Of a DNA stretch of 64,000 bases, positions 11,318 through 22,260 are shown piece after piece. A model generated the notes under the pieces. It saw nothing but the letters and a program-made list of their open reading frames with translations, did no database searches and was not told where the DNA came from. Position 1 is the first letter of the stretch, and each line of letters opens with the position of its first letter. Position numbers and translations under genes: made by a program. Origin of the DNA: Mesocentrotus franciscanus (taxonomy: Eukaryota > Echinodermata > Echinoidea > Camarodonta > Strongylocentrotidae); contig CP137672.1 in NCBI GenBank assembly GCA_037976565.1, positions 19,988,335 through 20,052,334 of the forward strand, in the 5' to 3' direction.

Positions 11318-13063
11318 ATTACCCAGGACCAAAATCCAATTGAAACCAGTTGAAATCTCCAACTGGTTTCAATTGGTTTCAACTGGTTTCAATTGGTTTC
11401 AGTTGGTTTCAATTGGAATATAAAATTTCCAGTTGAAACCAATTGCCGAACTGGAAAATATTGTTATGGGTACTCATTTCCAGTTCAAACCAATAAAAAG
11501 TGCAACTGGAACCATGCAGTAAGCTAGGTAATTTTTCCAGTTACTCAATTGGTTCCAGTTAGAAGTCATTTCCAGTTACCCAACTGGATCCAGTTAGCAT
11601 TCATTTCCAGTTAGAAGTCATTTCCAGTTACCCAACTGGTTCCAGTTAGAATTCATTTCCAATTACCCAATTGGTTCCAGTTAGAAGTCATTTCCAGTTA
11701 CCCAACTGGTTCCAGTTAGCATTCATTTCCAGTTAGAAGTCATTTCCAGTTACCCAACTGGTTCCAGTTAGAATTCATTTCCAGTTAGAAGTCATTTCCA
11801 GTTACCCAACTGGTTCCAGTTAGAAGTCATTTCCAGTTACCCAACTGGTTCCAGTTAGAATTTATTTCCAGTTACCCAACTGGTTCCAGTTAGCATTCAT
11901 TTCCAGTTAGAAGTAATTTCCAGTTACCCAACTGGTTCCAGTTAGAATTCATTTCCAGTTACCCAATTGGTTCCAGTTAGCATTCATTTCCAGTTAGAAG
12001 TAATTTCCAGTTACCCAACTGGTTCCAGTTAGAATTCATTTCCAGTTACACAATTGGTTCCAATTGGAAATATTTCCAGTTACCCAACTGGATCCAATTG
12101 AAACCAGTTAATTTGCATATTATCTGCTTGTGTGCAGATCAATGTTTTATGTAATTTATTTTGATTTACAATGTACTTATTAATTAATTTTCATTTGCAA
12201 GTAATGCACTTGTTTTAGATAAATATAAAGATTAATTAGCAATGATAAGCATGTTCATTAGTAACATATTTTTGTAATTACACAGATTAAAAGTTGATTA
12301 GTAAAACACTAACCATGTACAAAATACATTAAAATAGAAACATATATAATGGCAATGCCTTCCTTGTTAAATATATTATATGGTCTGCATATTATAATGC
12401 CTTTTACATTGTACTTAATGTAGACACATATAACAATGCTTCTGTGTTGACATGAGCGATAATTAGTGCCAGAGCTAATTAACTTATAACTAATTAAGTT
12501 TATGCCAACTGTAAGTTTCAATTGGATCCAATAGAAACCAATTGAAACCAGTTGAAACCAATTGAAACCAATTGAAGCCAACTGGTTTCAATAGGGAAAT
12601 TGGAACAACTGTTCCAGTTGAAACCAATTAGGCAACTGGAACCAGTTGGCAATTGGTTTCAACTGGTTTCAATTGGAACCAGTTGGCAATTGGTTTCAAC
12701 TGGTTTCAATTGGAACCAGTTGGCAACTGGTTTCAATTGGAACCAGTTGTTCCAATTTCCCTATTGAAACCAGTTGGCAACTGGTTTCAATTGAAACCAG
12801 TTGAAACCAATTGCCAACTGGCTCCAATTGAAACCAATTGCCAACTGGTTCCAGTTGCCTAATTGGTTCAACTGGAACCAGTTGTTCCAATTTCCCTATT
12901 GAAACCAGTTGGCTTCAATTGGTTTCAATTGGTTTCAACTGGTTTCAATTGGTTTCAACTGGTTTCAATTGGTTTCTATTGGATCCAATTGAAACTTAGT
13001 TGGCAACTGGTTTCAATTGGTTTTGCTCCAATTGGTTTCAACTGGATTTTGGTCCTGGGTAAT
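11318..13063. mobile_element. Foldback element with CAACTGG/CAATTGG subrepeats
   Basis: The two ends are exact inverted repeats: ATTACCCAGGACCAAAATCC on the left, and its reverse complement ending at 13063 on the right. Inside them lie long arrays: a left arm (about 11337-12110) with GTTACCCAACTGGTTCCAGT and TTAGAAGTCATTTCCA units, and a right arm (about 12515-13050) with AATTGGTTTCAACTGG units. Both arms are built on the half-palindromes CCAGTTG and CCAATTG. The 400-bp AT-rich core has no coding capacity. It interrupts the reversed GCCCCTTTT array. No clear target duplication is seen. Confidence 0.85.
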
Positions 13064-13090
13064 AGGGGCATTTAGCAGAGGTGAAGAATA

Positions 13091-14139
13091 TTACGAAATG
13101 TCGTCCCTTCTGATATCATGAGTCTGCACAAAAAGGTTTTAATTACCGAAGAGTGGTCAGTCCGAAGTAAAGCACGCGAGCATATTGTAGGAAAGAATTT
13201 AAGGCTATAGTCTTTCTTGTCTTATGTCTTTTTACTTGTTTTGTTTTAATCAATAAATTAATCGTGATAAAGTCTTTTCTGATAATAACATTCATCCTAG
13301 TACTAGTACCAGTGCATAGAAAGAGGATAGATAGGGGTGCAACATATACTGTTTAAAACTACCAAATAAGATGCAAAGTTTTCATGAAACCTATATGATT
13401 TCCGCGACTTTTTTTAACCTCTTTTGTCATACACTGTAGTCTGTACCACAAAACTGGATATACCGGTACCTACAGTGTATACCGTACTACGAAAGTAAGT
13501 CAGAGTGAATTGTCTGGTCTAAGTACTACGTACTGGTGCCTACGTCTACGTATGCTTGAGCCTGAGCTGAGGTAATTGACGTTGAATATTTCGTAATTTC
13601 TGTGTAACTTTAATTCGTTGTTCTCAGGCAGCTCGTTAAACTTAAGATACGGTATTTTTTGTACAGTACTGTTATTTGAGAATTCATTATCTCCATAACA
13701 TGAATTTCTAGCCAAGTAAAACATTCGCCATCAACCAGCTTGTCTTCCTTGGCTTGAGCTCACGACTCACGAGCACGGCCGCTGCGCCACCGCCTACCGA
13801 CCGAAGCTCAGGCCGCTGATACTGTGAAGTGTGATAGCTGCTCAGCTCAGCTCAGCTCCGCATGATCCCAAGGCCAAGGGGTGGTATGCTAAAAAGCTTG
13901 TAAGTTTTATTCTTCTTCTTCTTCTTTCTTCTTCCAGTGTAAGTGCTGCTTCAAGGTGATGAAGATAAACACACTGATTGTGTGTGTGTATGTGGAGACT
14001 TCCAAGTTCCACATATCCTGCTATTCCATATTTTAACTTTTTGTTCTTGTTGCATGTGCAGGTGCATATAATAATTAATATAGACCCTATACATGTGTAA
14101 CTGTAAGTAAAAAAGAAACATTCTTGGTTTTGTAGGCAT
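13091..14139. other. Intergenic, no gene seen
   Basis: Mixed-composition DNA with a short TTC microsatellite near 13910-13935 and a GC-rich patch at 13740-13870. Read in reverse, that patch has a weak tRNA-like GTGGCGCAGCGG word. Nothing here is strong enough to call a gene. Confidence 0.45.
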
Positions 14140-15105
14140 TACATCTGCATCCCACTCAAGAAGACCTTGAAGGCATCAAGAGAGGGGTATTGGGCTGGGT
14201 CCTGTGGGAGGTTGTTCCAGTCCTTGCAGGTTCTTGGGAAGAAGGAAGAAGCATATAGGCCCGACTACTGCAGCGGAATGTCCTAAAACGAGATCCATGT
14301 CCCCTTGTTGTTGATGTCAGTTCACTGAGAAAGGGTTGCCAGGGAACGTCGACAAGGTTGAAACGGCTACGATACAGCATGGCAAGGCGGCTGTGAAGGC
14401 GTCTGGTGACTAACAATGGCCAATTCAGATTTTCAAGCATAGCCGTTACACTGGAGGTTTGGTTAAAGTCACCGGTGACGAAGCGTGCACACCTTCGTTG
14501 AACCATTTCGATCCTGTCAATGTTCCGCTGTGTGTGTGGGTCCCATGCTGTTGCAGCATATTCCACCACTGGTCGGACGTATGTGAAGTATGTGGCCTGC
14601 TTGATCCGGCGTCTACAGTGTTTGAAGTTCCGTCTCAGGAAAGCTGTCACAGAATTAGCCTTCTTGACTGTAGTGTCAACATGACTATTGAAGTTGAGCT
14701 TCTGATCGATGTTGATACCAAGATACTTGGCGGAACTCACTAATTCTAGGTGGTGCCCGTGGATATTATACAGGCCTAGGATCTGTTTCCTCTTGTTGGT
14801 GACTCTCAAAGTCTGGCACTTGGAAGGGTGGAATTCCATCCGCCACTTTCTCTCCCATTCCTGCAACCTGTCAAGATCTTCCTGAAGATTTGTACAATCT
14901 TGGACTGACCTAATGCGTCTGTATAGCATGCAGTCATCAGCGAAGAGGCGTATGGTTGAGTGCTTGACTCTGTCTGGCAGGTCATTGATGTATATGAGGA
15001 AAAGCAGCGGGCCGAGAGCACTACCTTGGGGCACTCCAGATGTAATCTTGGCCTCGTGACTACGCTGACCCTCTAGTGTGACTTGTTGAGTGCGGCCACT
15101 AATTG
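14140..15105 (-). pseudogene. 5'-truncated LINE reverse transcriptase
   Basis: The minus-strand frame is open for about 310 codons. It opens near 15105 with residues QVTLEGQRSHEAKITSG, then VPQGSALGPLLFLIYINDLP, the catalytic RLFADDCMLY, the thumb-like block LVSSAKYLGINIDQKLNFNS, and RPVVEYAATAWDPHTQRNID near the C-terminus. These are the classical blocks of jockey/CR1-group LINE reverse transcriptases. The endonuclease and the first reverse transcriptase blocks are missing, so it is a dead 5'-truncated copy. The long open frame suggests a fairly recent insertion. Confidence 0.93.
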
Positions 15106-15284
15106 TATTGTAAGTTTTCTTGTATCTTATGGAGATAAAAGAGCGCTAACATTCTTGTAATTTAATATTCTGAAAATTCTTTAAGTGGTCTATTATCTCT
15201 GACTCTGGAGGGACCGCCTAGATGATGTACATGTAGATCTCTGAGTCTCTGAGTCTGACAGTGACACCCTGATTTTTTTAGACA

Positions 15285-15372
15285 TAGACCTTCTAGATCT
15301 AGAATAGATCTAGATCTAGATCTAGTCTAGTCTAGATTTAGATCGTCTAGATCTAGACTAGATCTAGACTAG
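15285..15372. repeat. Cluster of TAGATCTAGA palindromes
   Basis: The hexamers TCTAGA and AGATCT alternate for about 85 bases, giving many overlapping perfect palindromes. A related patch, CTATATAGATCTATGCGC, lies at 16940-16975. The surrounding 15106-15500 holds no gene. Confidence 0.7.
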
Positions 15373-15499
15373 GGTCTATTTGTGATTTGAGATTTTGACA
15401 AATTTGTCATAACTTCATAAGTACCAATCAAGATAGATTTTATACAATTAGGTCAACCAATATAGGAACACTCTTTAGCCTTTTTTAGGTAAAAAAAAA

Positions 15500-16905
15500 C
15501 ATAATAATAATAATAATAAAGATTGATTTATTAAGCGCATAATAAACAGAAGTTTCTCTATGCGCTTTACAAAGTAAAACATAAGCATGTACAAGTATAT
15601 TTAACTAGTTACAAGAACGAAATACAAAAATCTTAAACTAAAGACATGTAGCTAAAAGTAAGAATTCATTGAGAGCAAAGTTAATACAGATAGCAAATAT
15701 TTATGAAAGATCAATTAGAGTAACATATTTAATTATAATACATTAATTAAATGCAATGTCAAAATTACAGACGAAACAGGTAACTTTTGAGAAGGGTTTT
15801 GAAAGTCTGTCGTGTGGGAGCCTGACGGACATGCAGAGGAGGGAATTCCAGAGAGTTGGAGCAGCCACTTCAAAGGCCCTGTTGCCGTAGAAATGAGTTG
15901 AGTGACGAGAAACTTGCAGGAGGTGCTGGGCCGAGGATCTGAGTGTGCGTGCAGGAACATAAGGTGAAATCATATCTGAGATATAGGCAGGACTCATGTC
16001 GTTCTGGGCTTTGAAAGTGATGAGCAGAATTTTGAAGATTATTCTCTTTTCGATTGGAAGCCAGTGTAGATCATGAAGGAGGTGTGATGTACCGTGTCTG
16101 CGTGGAGCTCTTGAGATTATTCTAGCTGCTGCATTTTGTATGGTTTGAAGCTTGCGAATCTTATTCTTTGGGAGACCATACAGTAGACTGTTACAGAAAT
16201 CCAGTCTGCTCATGACGAAGGACTGTATCAGCGTTTGTGTAGCCGATTTGGTTAGGTATCTTCTTATCTTCCCTATAGTTCGTAATGCAGCTGCGGCAGA
16301 TCTGCAGACGTTCTTCAGTTGATCATTCATTGTTAGATTTTTGTCCACAATTACACCCAAATTCCTCGCATTCTCTACCGGGCAATCACTGCTTCACCAA
16401 CTGTCACTGCTGTTGGCTGGAAGGATCGAACCGAGGAGAAGTGCATCACTTCAGTCTTCGAATCATTGATTTTGAGCATGTTTTTGTCGCCCAGAGTCTT
16501 ACGTCTGAAATGCAAGCATTAAGCCGAAGCCTAGATTGATCTCGAAGATGTGACTCAAACAAGATGTACAGCTGAGTATCATCGGCGTACATTATGGCCT
16601 GTAGACCATGAGCTGCAATGACATCATACATAGGGGCGCTATACAAGGTATAGATGAGAGGGCCCATTACTGATCCCTGAGGTACCCCATGCATGTCATC
16701 GTATACATCAGAGGTGGCATCGTTTATTTTCACTACATGAGATCTTCCTGAGATGTATGATGTTAACCACAGAAGAACTTTGTCAGTGAGACCGAAGCGA
16801 CAAGCAAGTCTATCCAGCAGTATTCCATGATCCACCGTATCAAATGCGGCACTGAAATCAAGCAGGACAAGAACTGCCTCTGTGTGTATTTTGGTTTCGG
16901 GCGTA
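15500..16905 (-). pseudogene. 5'-truncated LINE, CR1/L2-like, with frameshifts
   Basis: Minus-strand pieces in order from 16905: LVLLDFSAAFDTVDHGILLD, WLTSYISGRSHVVKIND, GVPQGSVMGPLIYTLYSAPM, the catalytic IMYADDTQLYIL, then after a frameshift GVIVDKNLTMNDQLKNVCRS and LLYGLPKNKIRKLQTIQNAA with ARIISRAPRRH. The last block is typical of CR1/L2-clade LINEs. A TTATTA microsatellite at about 15500-15520 forms the 3' tail, and the final 60 bases (TTAAGCGC, TATGCGCTTTACAAA) recur as remnants elsewhere. The endonuclease part is absent. Confidence 0.92.
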
Positions 16906-17323
16906 ATAATAATATAGACTAGGATTCTAACCGTTCTAATCTATATAGATCTATGCGCTAGCGCGCTAGATCTATACCAGGCCAGTCTTGTAAGTTGTAG
17001 TTAATTAAACCAAATGGTTCCTCCTCTCCCTCTAGCTGCTCGAATTAAATCGCATATCTTTGAAAGAAATGTTTCCTCTGTGACTGTGATCTTGAGTCAC
17101 TCAAAGTTCCCTTCTTCTTGCTCGAGCATGTACTACACTCTACAGTACTGCAGATGCTGAGCAAGAAAAATTGCCTCCAGCTCCATCATGAGATACAACA
17201 GCTCTAGACTATACTAGTCTACCCTGTTGTAAATACTCTTGTAATTACCATGAAAGATAAGATAAAATTATCATTGTGAAAAATTAAAATCATATTCTTT
17301 CATTTTGTCTGCATACTTTGCAG
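16906..17323 (+). promoter_or_regulatory. Upstream region of the ABC transporter gene
   Basis: This interval lies between the LINE copy and the first recognised coding exon. It contains the AGATCTATGCGCTAGCGCG palindrome near 16948 and otherwise AT-rich DNA. TTTGCAG at 17317-17323 looks like a splice acceptor, so the transcription start and a non-coding first exon probably lie further upstream. No promoter element is convincing. Confidence 0.3.
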
Positions 17324-17369
17324 GAATCAATTCTAGTTTCTACTAAGGAGTCCTACATCTTAATACAAG

Positions 17370-17472
17370 ATGGTGAAGGTACGATACACGATGCCATTTT
17401 GGAGATTCAGTACATTTGCAAGGTTTCTGGTGTTCCTGGATGGTGCGTTATCCCTTGCTCTATGGGTGACGG
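17370..17472 (+). CDS. ABC transporter exon 1 (start codon)
   Basis: The ATG has a good animal start context (ACAAGATGG, A at -3 and G at +4). It encodes a basic start, then the first membrane segment [17 protein letters not shown]. The donor is GGTGAGTG at 17473, leaving one extra base (phase 1). An acceptor-like TTTGCAG ends at 17323, so the exon probably starts at 17324 with a short 5'UTR. Linkage to exon 2 rests on matching phase and continuous membrane-domain character. Confidence 0.7.
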
Positions 17473-20400
17473 GTGAGTGTTCCATATTCATATTTTGCAT
17501 AAAATTACAAAAATTATCATTTCACAATCACCTTATCTCATTTCTTCATGAAATTGATTTATTCCTACCACTTGCTCGTCAAATTAAGCAGATTCTACCT
17601 GTCGGTTAAATTGAACTAATAATGATTGACATAGAATTTTTTTCATTTCATGTTTATATTCATATAATGTTCATGTAATAGTAAGGTTGTTTCTAACCAA
17701 TTTCAGTATTGCTCAATCTCTGGCAAATTATTTTCGAAGTGATTGGTATTGTTAAGGTTATGACTCATGTGAGAGGAAGCGAGACTCGCATGACTAAATT
17801 GGTTTAATTTATAGATTTGTAATAAATCTTTTAGATGAACAATGACACAGGAAAACATCCATAAAACGTTATTTATGAGTAGTCGTTTACTGCCTGGCAT
17901 CAGAGTAGGCCTATGTAAAGAGGTGACCTACAGTAAGTCAAACAGGTTTGAGTGTAATGTGCACGTGGTACATACAGTATACATGTACTATGTAGGTGTT
18001 GTAGTTGGGTGGTTTAAACACTAAAATTGAGATCGTGGGTTCAATCCCTGGCACAGCATTTATGTCCTAAGCAAGGCAGTTTATTTACATTGCTTCTTCC
18101 CTCCCAGGTGATGGGTTCTAGGTGGGGTGCTAAGTGATGTCATTGTGATTCATTGTTGTTCAGCATCATGTACATCTGGGGCCCGTTTCTCGAAACCGTC
18201 ATAAGTCTAACTTCTTCACTAAATCAGCGTTAGTAAGCTACTTGTCCGCTACGTGTTTCACAAAGCCCTCTCTGCCAAGATCAATGACAACATCCTGACT
18301 AAGTAGTTATGACGCCTCCGACACCGTCATATCTCTGTCATAAATTTTTAGTCGATGGGCAGCGCCATCACATGTCATTTATTGGGTAGACTATGGCTGG
18401 CAAAAAGGACAAGAAATTCTCCAGCTATGATCTTTCTACACATTCACTTTTTATCATTTTTTGTATTTGAAAGTCTTATGAAAATATGCCATGTTTATAT
18501 CTAAGGCTTTTCCCACTTAACGAAACTGATTATACGCGTTTATTTCCACATTGTAAAATCCTTGAAGGGATTGGTAATCTGCCACGGCAGGCAAGCCATA
18601 GTCAGAAGTGTATTCTCTAGTTTTCAGACCCATATTAATTTCGAGATAAATCTTCAAATGTGTAAACTGAATAGTTTAAAACATGTGTTTTAACGTTTGG
18701 AATGTTGAAGTTTTGTCATTTCAATATTGTGCTGACGCCTATTAAAACATTGGACAAAACTTTCATAACATCGTATTTTTACTAAGAATAATTTAAGGGT
18801 GTATTTTTATAAACTATCGAATGAAAATATCCGGGGGGTACCCATTTCAAAAACAAAACTGATTCACCAGTCATGAAATGAAATACTAACAATTTTATTT
18901 CACAAGTAATTCTATGGTATAATCTACTCAAATTTTGAAGTATATTGCATCTCTTATTCCCTGGTACCATTTTCAATCTGTTTTAGTCTTAATTTATTTA
19001 AATAATTGCAGTTTTCCTAAAAATTACTTTTTTTTAAATCCGGTGGAATTGCGACTAAGGCTATGTCTTCGATATTGTCAATTTCACGAGATGTCTAGCT
19101 AGTAAGCTCTTCGTGAAACGGTTTAGGAAGATCAGAGACATCTCCGTAGTTGGCGGATAAAGTTATGACTGTCTTGTCGTTGGTTTCGAGAAACGGGCCC
19201 CAGTGAATCAGTGCCTTGATGGAATTTTCCCCCAATGGAGTCAAGATAAAATATGGACATGCTCTTGGCGTGAAATCCCGAAAGCCGATGACCAGGGTTC
19301 TTTATTAAACACCTTTAACACACTTAGAGACATTGTAGATATAAATCCAGAATACTAATACAGTCAAACCTGCCCCTGTGGCCACCTCTCTACAATTGAT
19401 GGCAACAGGTCTGTCAGTAGTGGTCATCTGTAATTTCCTCCCTTTAGGAAGAACCTGTCTAGAAAGGCCACCTTTCTACAGTGGCCACTTTTTGTGTCTC
19501 CTTTGTTTGGCCTTACTAGACATGTTTGGCTGTAAATCGTCTTTTCTGTTGTTTACATATGACACAGGGGGTCATACAGCCTACCTGGAAAGCAGTGTTA
19601 TGCACTGGACTCTCCTGAGCTCCATCTTTGAGTTGGCCTGCCTGGGGTTGTTCAAGATGCTGTTTCTCTTCTATGCCTTCACCAAGATGGAAGATGTCTC
19701 CATGGCTCTCCTGGACTACCCCTTTGACGCATCTCTCAAATCCTGTAAGAAATCAAGCCATTACTTCACCATCTTCTTCAGTCTCCTCAGCCTGGCCTAC
19801 ACAACCACCAAGGTAATTACTAACCTTTACCCAAACCTTTAATTGAACAGATTAAAATCAAGTTCAATTTTCCTCTACATTTGTATTAGTTAATGAGACT
19901 AAATCGCCAGAGGATATAGCTTGTAAAAAAAATAATGATTATGGTACTCATTTATGATATTAATTGCTGCTAAACTGTCTGATGAGAATCATGCGGATGT
20001 TAAACATAGCACTTCTGGCACTCAGCAGATGATTTCTTTTATTATTTCTTTTATTTCATTCATGGGAGCTTTATAGTGAGCTTTCCTAATTGTTATTTGT
20101 GATTTGTAATATTATAATTGTTACTTTTTTATGGGTTTACCAGAGCCCTTTTTTAACTTGCATGAAGTAAATCACTTTCTGTTTCTCCCTATGTATTTTT
20201 TAACTGTTTGTTACACAGAATGGCCTTGTCTTAAATGCCATTCTCAATGATCCTCGTGTTTAAACTTTAATGCATGTCACCCACAAAACCTTGGCCATCT
20301 CTTCAATGGTGTTCTTGCTAGAATATGGAATTGGAGGATTGATGTGTATCTTTTCTATCTTCTTTTATTGCAGGGTGGCCTTGTCTTAACGTCATTCTTA

Positions 20401-22224
20401 ACGATCCCACATATGAACTGATGCATGTTACCTACAACGCCCTGGTTATCACTTCAATGGTGTTCTTGCTAGAGTATAGAGAATTGATGTGTATCTTTTT
20501 GTTTCTTGTATAGCAGGGTGGCCTCGTCTTAACGTCATTCTCAACGATCCCACATATGAACTAATGCATGTCACTTACAACGCCCTGGTTATCTCTTTGA
20601 TGGTGTTCTTGCTGGAGTATGGAGAATTAATATGTATCTTTTTGTTTCTTGTATTGCAGGGTGGCCTCATCTTAAATGCCATTCTCAACGATCCCAAATA
20701 TGAACTGATGCATGTTACCTACAACGCCCTGGTCATCTCTTCAGTTGTGTTCTCCTTCTTGGAGCTGATCACATCGTTGACAGGACCTCACTTCATGCGT
20801 AAGCTACAGATCATCCGGATTGAACACAGACTCAATGACGAGGATGAGGAGAAGGAGAAGAAAAAAAGCAAGGCTGATCTGGGTAGAGTGCTTGCTCTCG
20901 CCAAACCTGTAAGTGAATCAGACACGACATTAGTGTCCCGACATTGTACTAGTGTCCTTTGGCAAGACATTAATCTACATTTGCCACACCATACCCAGGA
21001 GAGAAATTGGGACCTGGTAGGATGAAAAAAGCCTTTGTCATAGAAATTACCTATATGCCCTCACGGTGACCATATGGTAGGAATACGCCCCAGGGAGTGT
21101 AAATTGTGCGCACTGCATCCAATGTCGGGGGAAATAACATTATCATATATTAAACAGTATATGTACCGTAATAAATAATTTAAAAATTATAATGAATAAA
21201 CCATCAATCAGCCACTGCAGAATAAAGTCACTGGTTTGGTCAGTTGTGCCACAAATTTTTCACTTCTGGCATTCCACAGTATCTAAGCCTTGTTTTATAC
21301 TGATGAATATTCAAAATTTGTTAACTAATAGACAATAAGTTTTCTACTCATACACATGACTATGATTTTCATCTAAGAAACATATAAATACTTTGGGAAC
21401 TACACAATGCTTTTTGGCTTTTTTTTTGTCATAGGAAATTGTATTTCATTCATTCATTCATTGCACATATTCTTTGCTTCTGTGTTACTCTTGCAAGGGA
21501 AAGTGACTAAACGAATACTGCTATGCAATGACATGTTAAAATCCATCTCTACTTTTCTTTTTTTAGGAAGTATGCTTGATTTCGTTAGGAATGGTGGGAT
21601 TAATTGGGTCAAGTGCATCATCCATGGCAGCCCCCCTCTTCTTCGGAGAGTGGTGGATGAGGCCGTCACTTCGCCTTCGATGGGTGAGTCAGGAAAGCTT
21701 CTTTTCTTGTTTGTTTGTTTGTTTGTTTATCTTGTGGAGGCGCGATAGCTCAGTGGGCAGAGCAGTGGTCTCGTAATCCGGCGACCGGTGCGAAACCAAG
21801 TCGATGTGCTAGTGCCCTTTGGTAAGGCATTAATCCTCATTACCAGGTCCCTTGGAGAGGACCTTAATCCGTCCGTCCTCTGGTTGCTTATTAACAAGCA
21901 TTCATGCTTTCTTAGCAGTCAGATAAAATAACCACTACTACTACTACTACTTGTTGATTCTCTGGAGCCCTGTTCATACCGGTGTGTTGGCTCAGTCAGT
22001 AGAGCGTCCGCCTCACAACCGGGAGGTCGTGGGTTCGAACCCCGGCCGCTTCATACCAAAAGACGTTAAAAGATGGGAGTCGCTGCTACCTTGTTTGGCA
22101 TTCAACAATAAGGGGATAGAGCAATGTCGATCTGGTGCTGCTCAGTGGCTGCCGGGCTCACAATCAATTGGGCACAAAGAATTTCCATTTTCGGTTTAAT
22201 CAAATTTGGAGTGGACTATAAAAG

Positions 22225-22260
<36 letters not shown>

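Noticed and set aside
11520..12110. A regular repeat-spacer pattern that superficially resembles a CRISPR array
   Set aside because: The spacers are themselves repeated (GAAGTCATTTCC, GCATTCATTTCC), the unit length varies, and the locus is animal DNA. It is the arm of a foldback element.
12653..13075. Repeating frames such as NWFQLEPV
   Set aside because: They occur on both strands of the CAACTGG/CAATTGG arrays and are repeat translation, not a repeat protein.
14459..14743. Plus-strand frame with several cysteines
   Set aside because: It is the antisense shadow of the minus-strand LINE reverse transcriptase, which has clear motifs.
20489..21025. A 178-codon frame as an independent small membrane protein
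   Set aside because: It is formed by reading through a decayed exon 3 copy, the acceptor and real exon 3 into intron 3. The exon structure explains it.
21980..22055. Possible tRNA gene
   Set aside because: The A and B boxes are good, but the acceptor stem does not pair and a SINE body with an ATT tail follows, so it is a tRNA-derived SINE.
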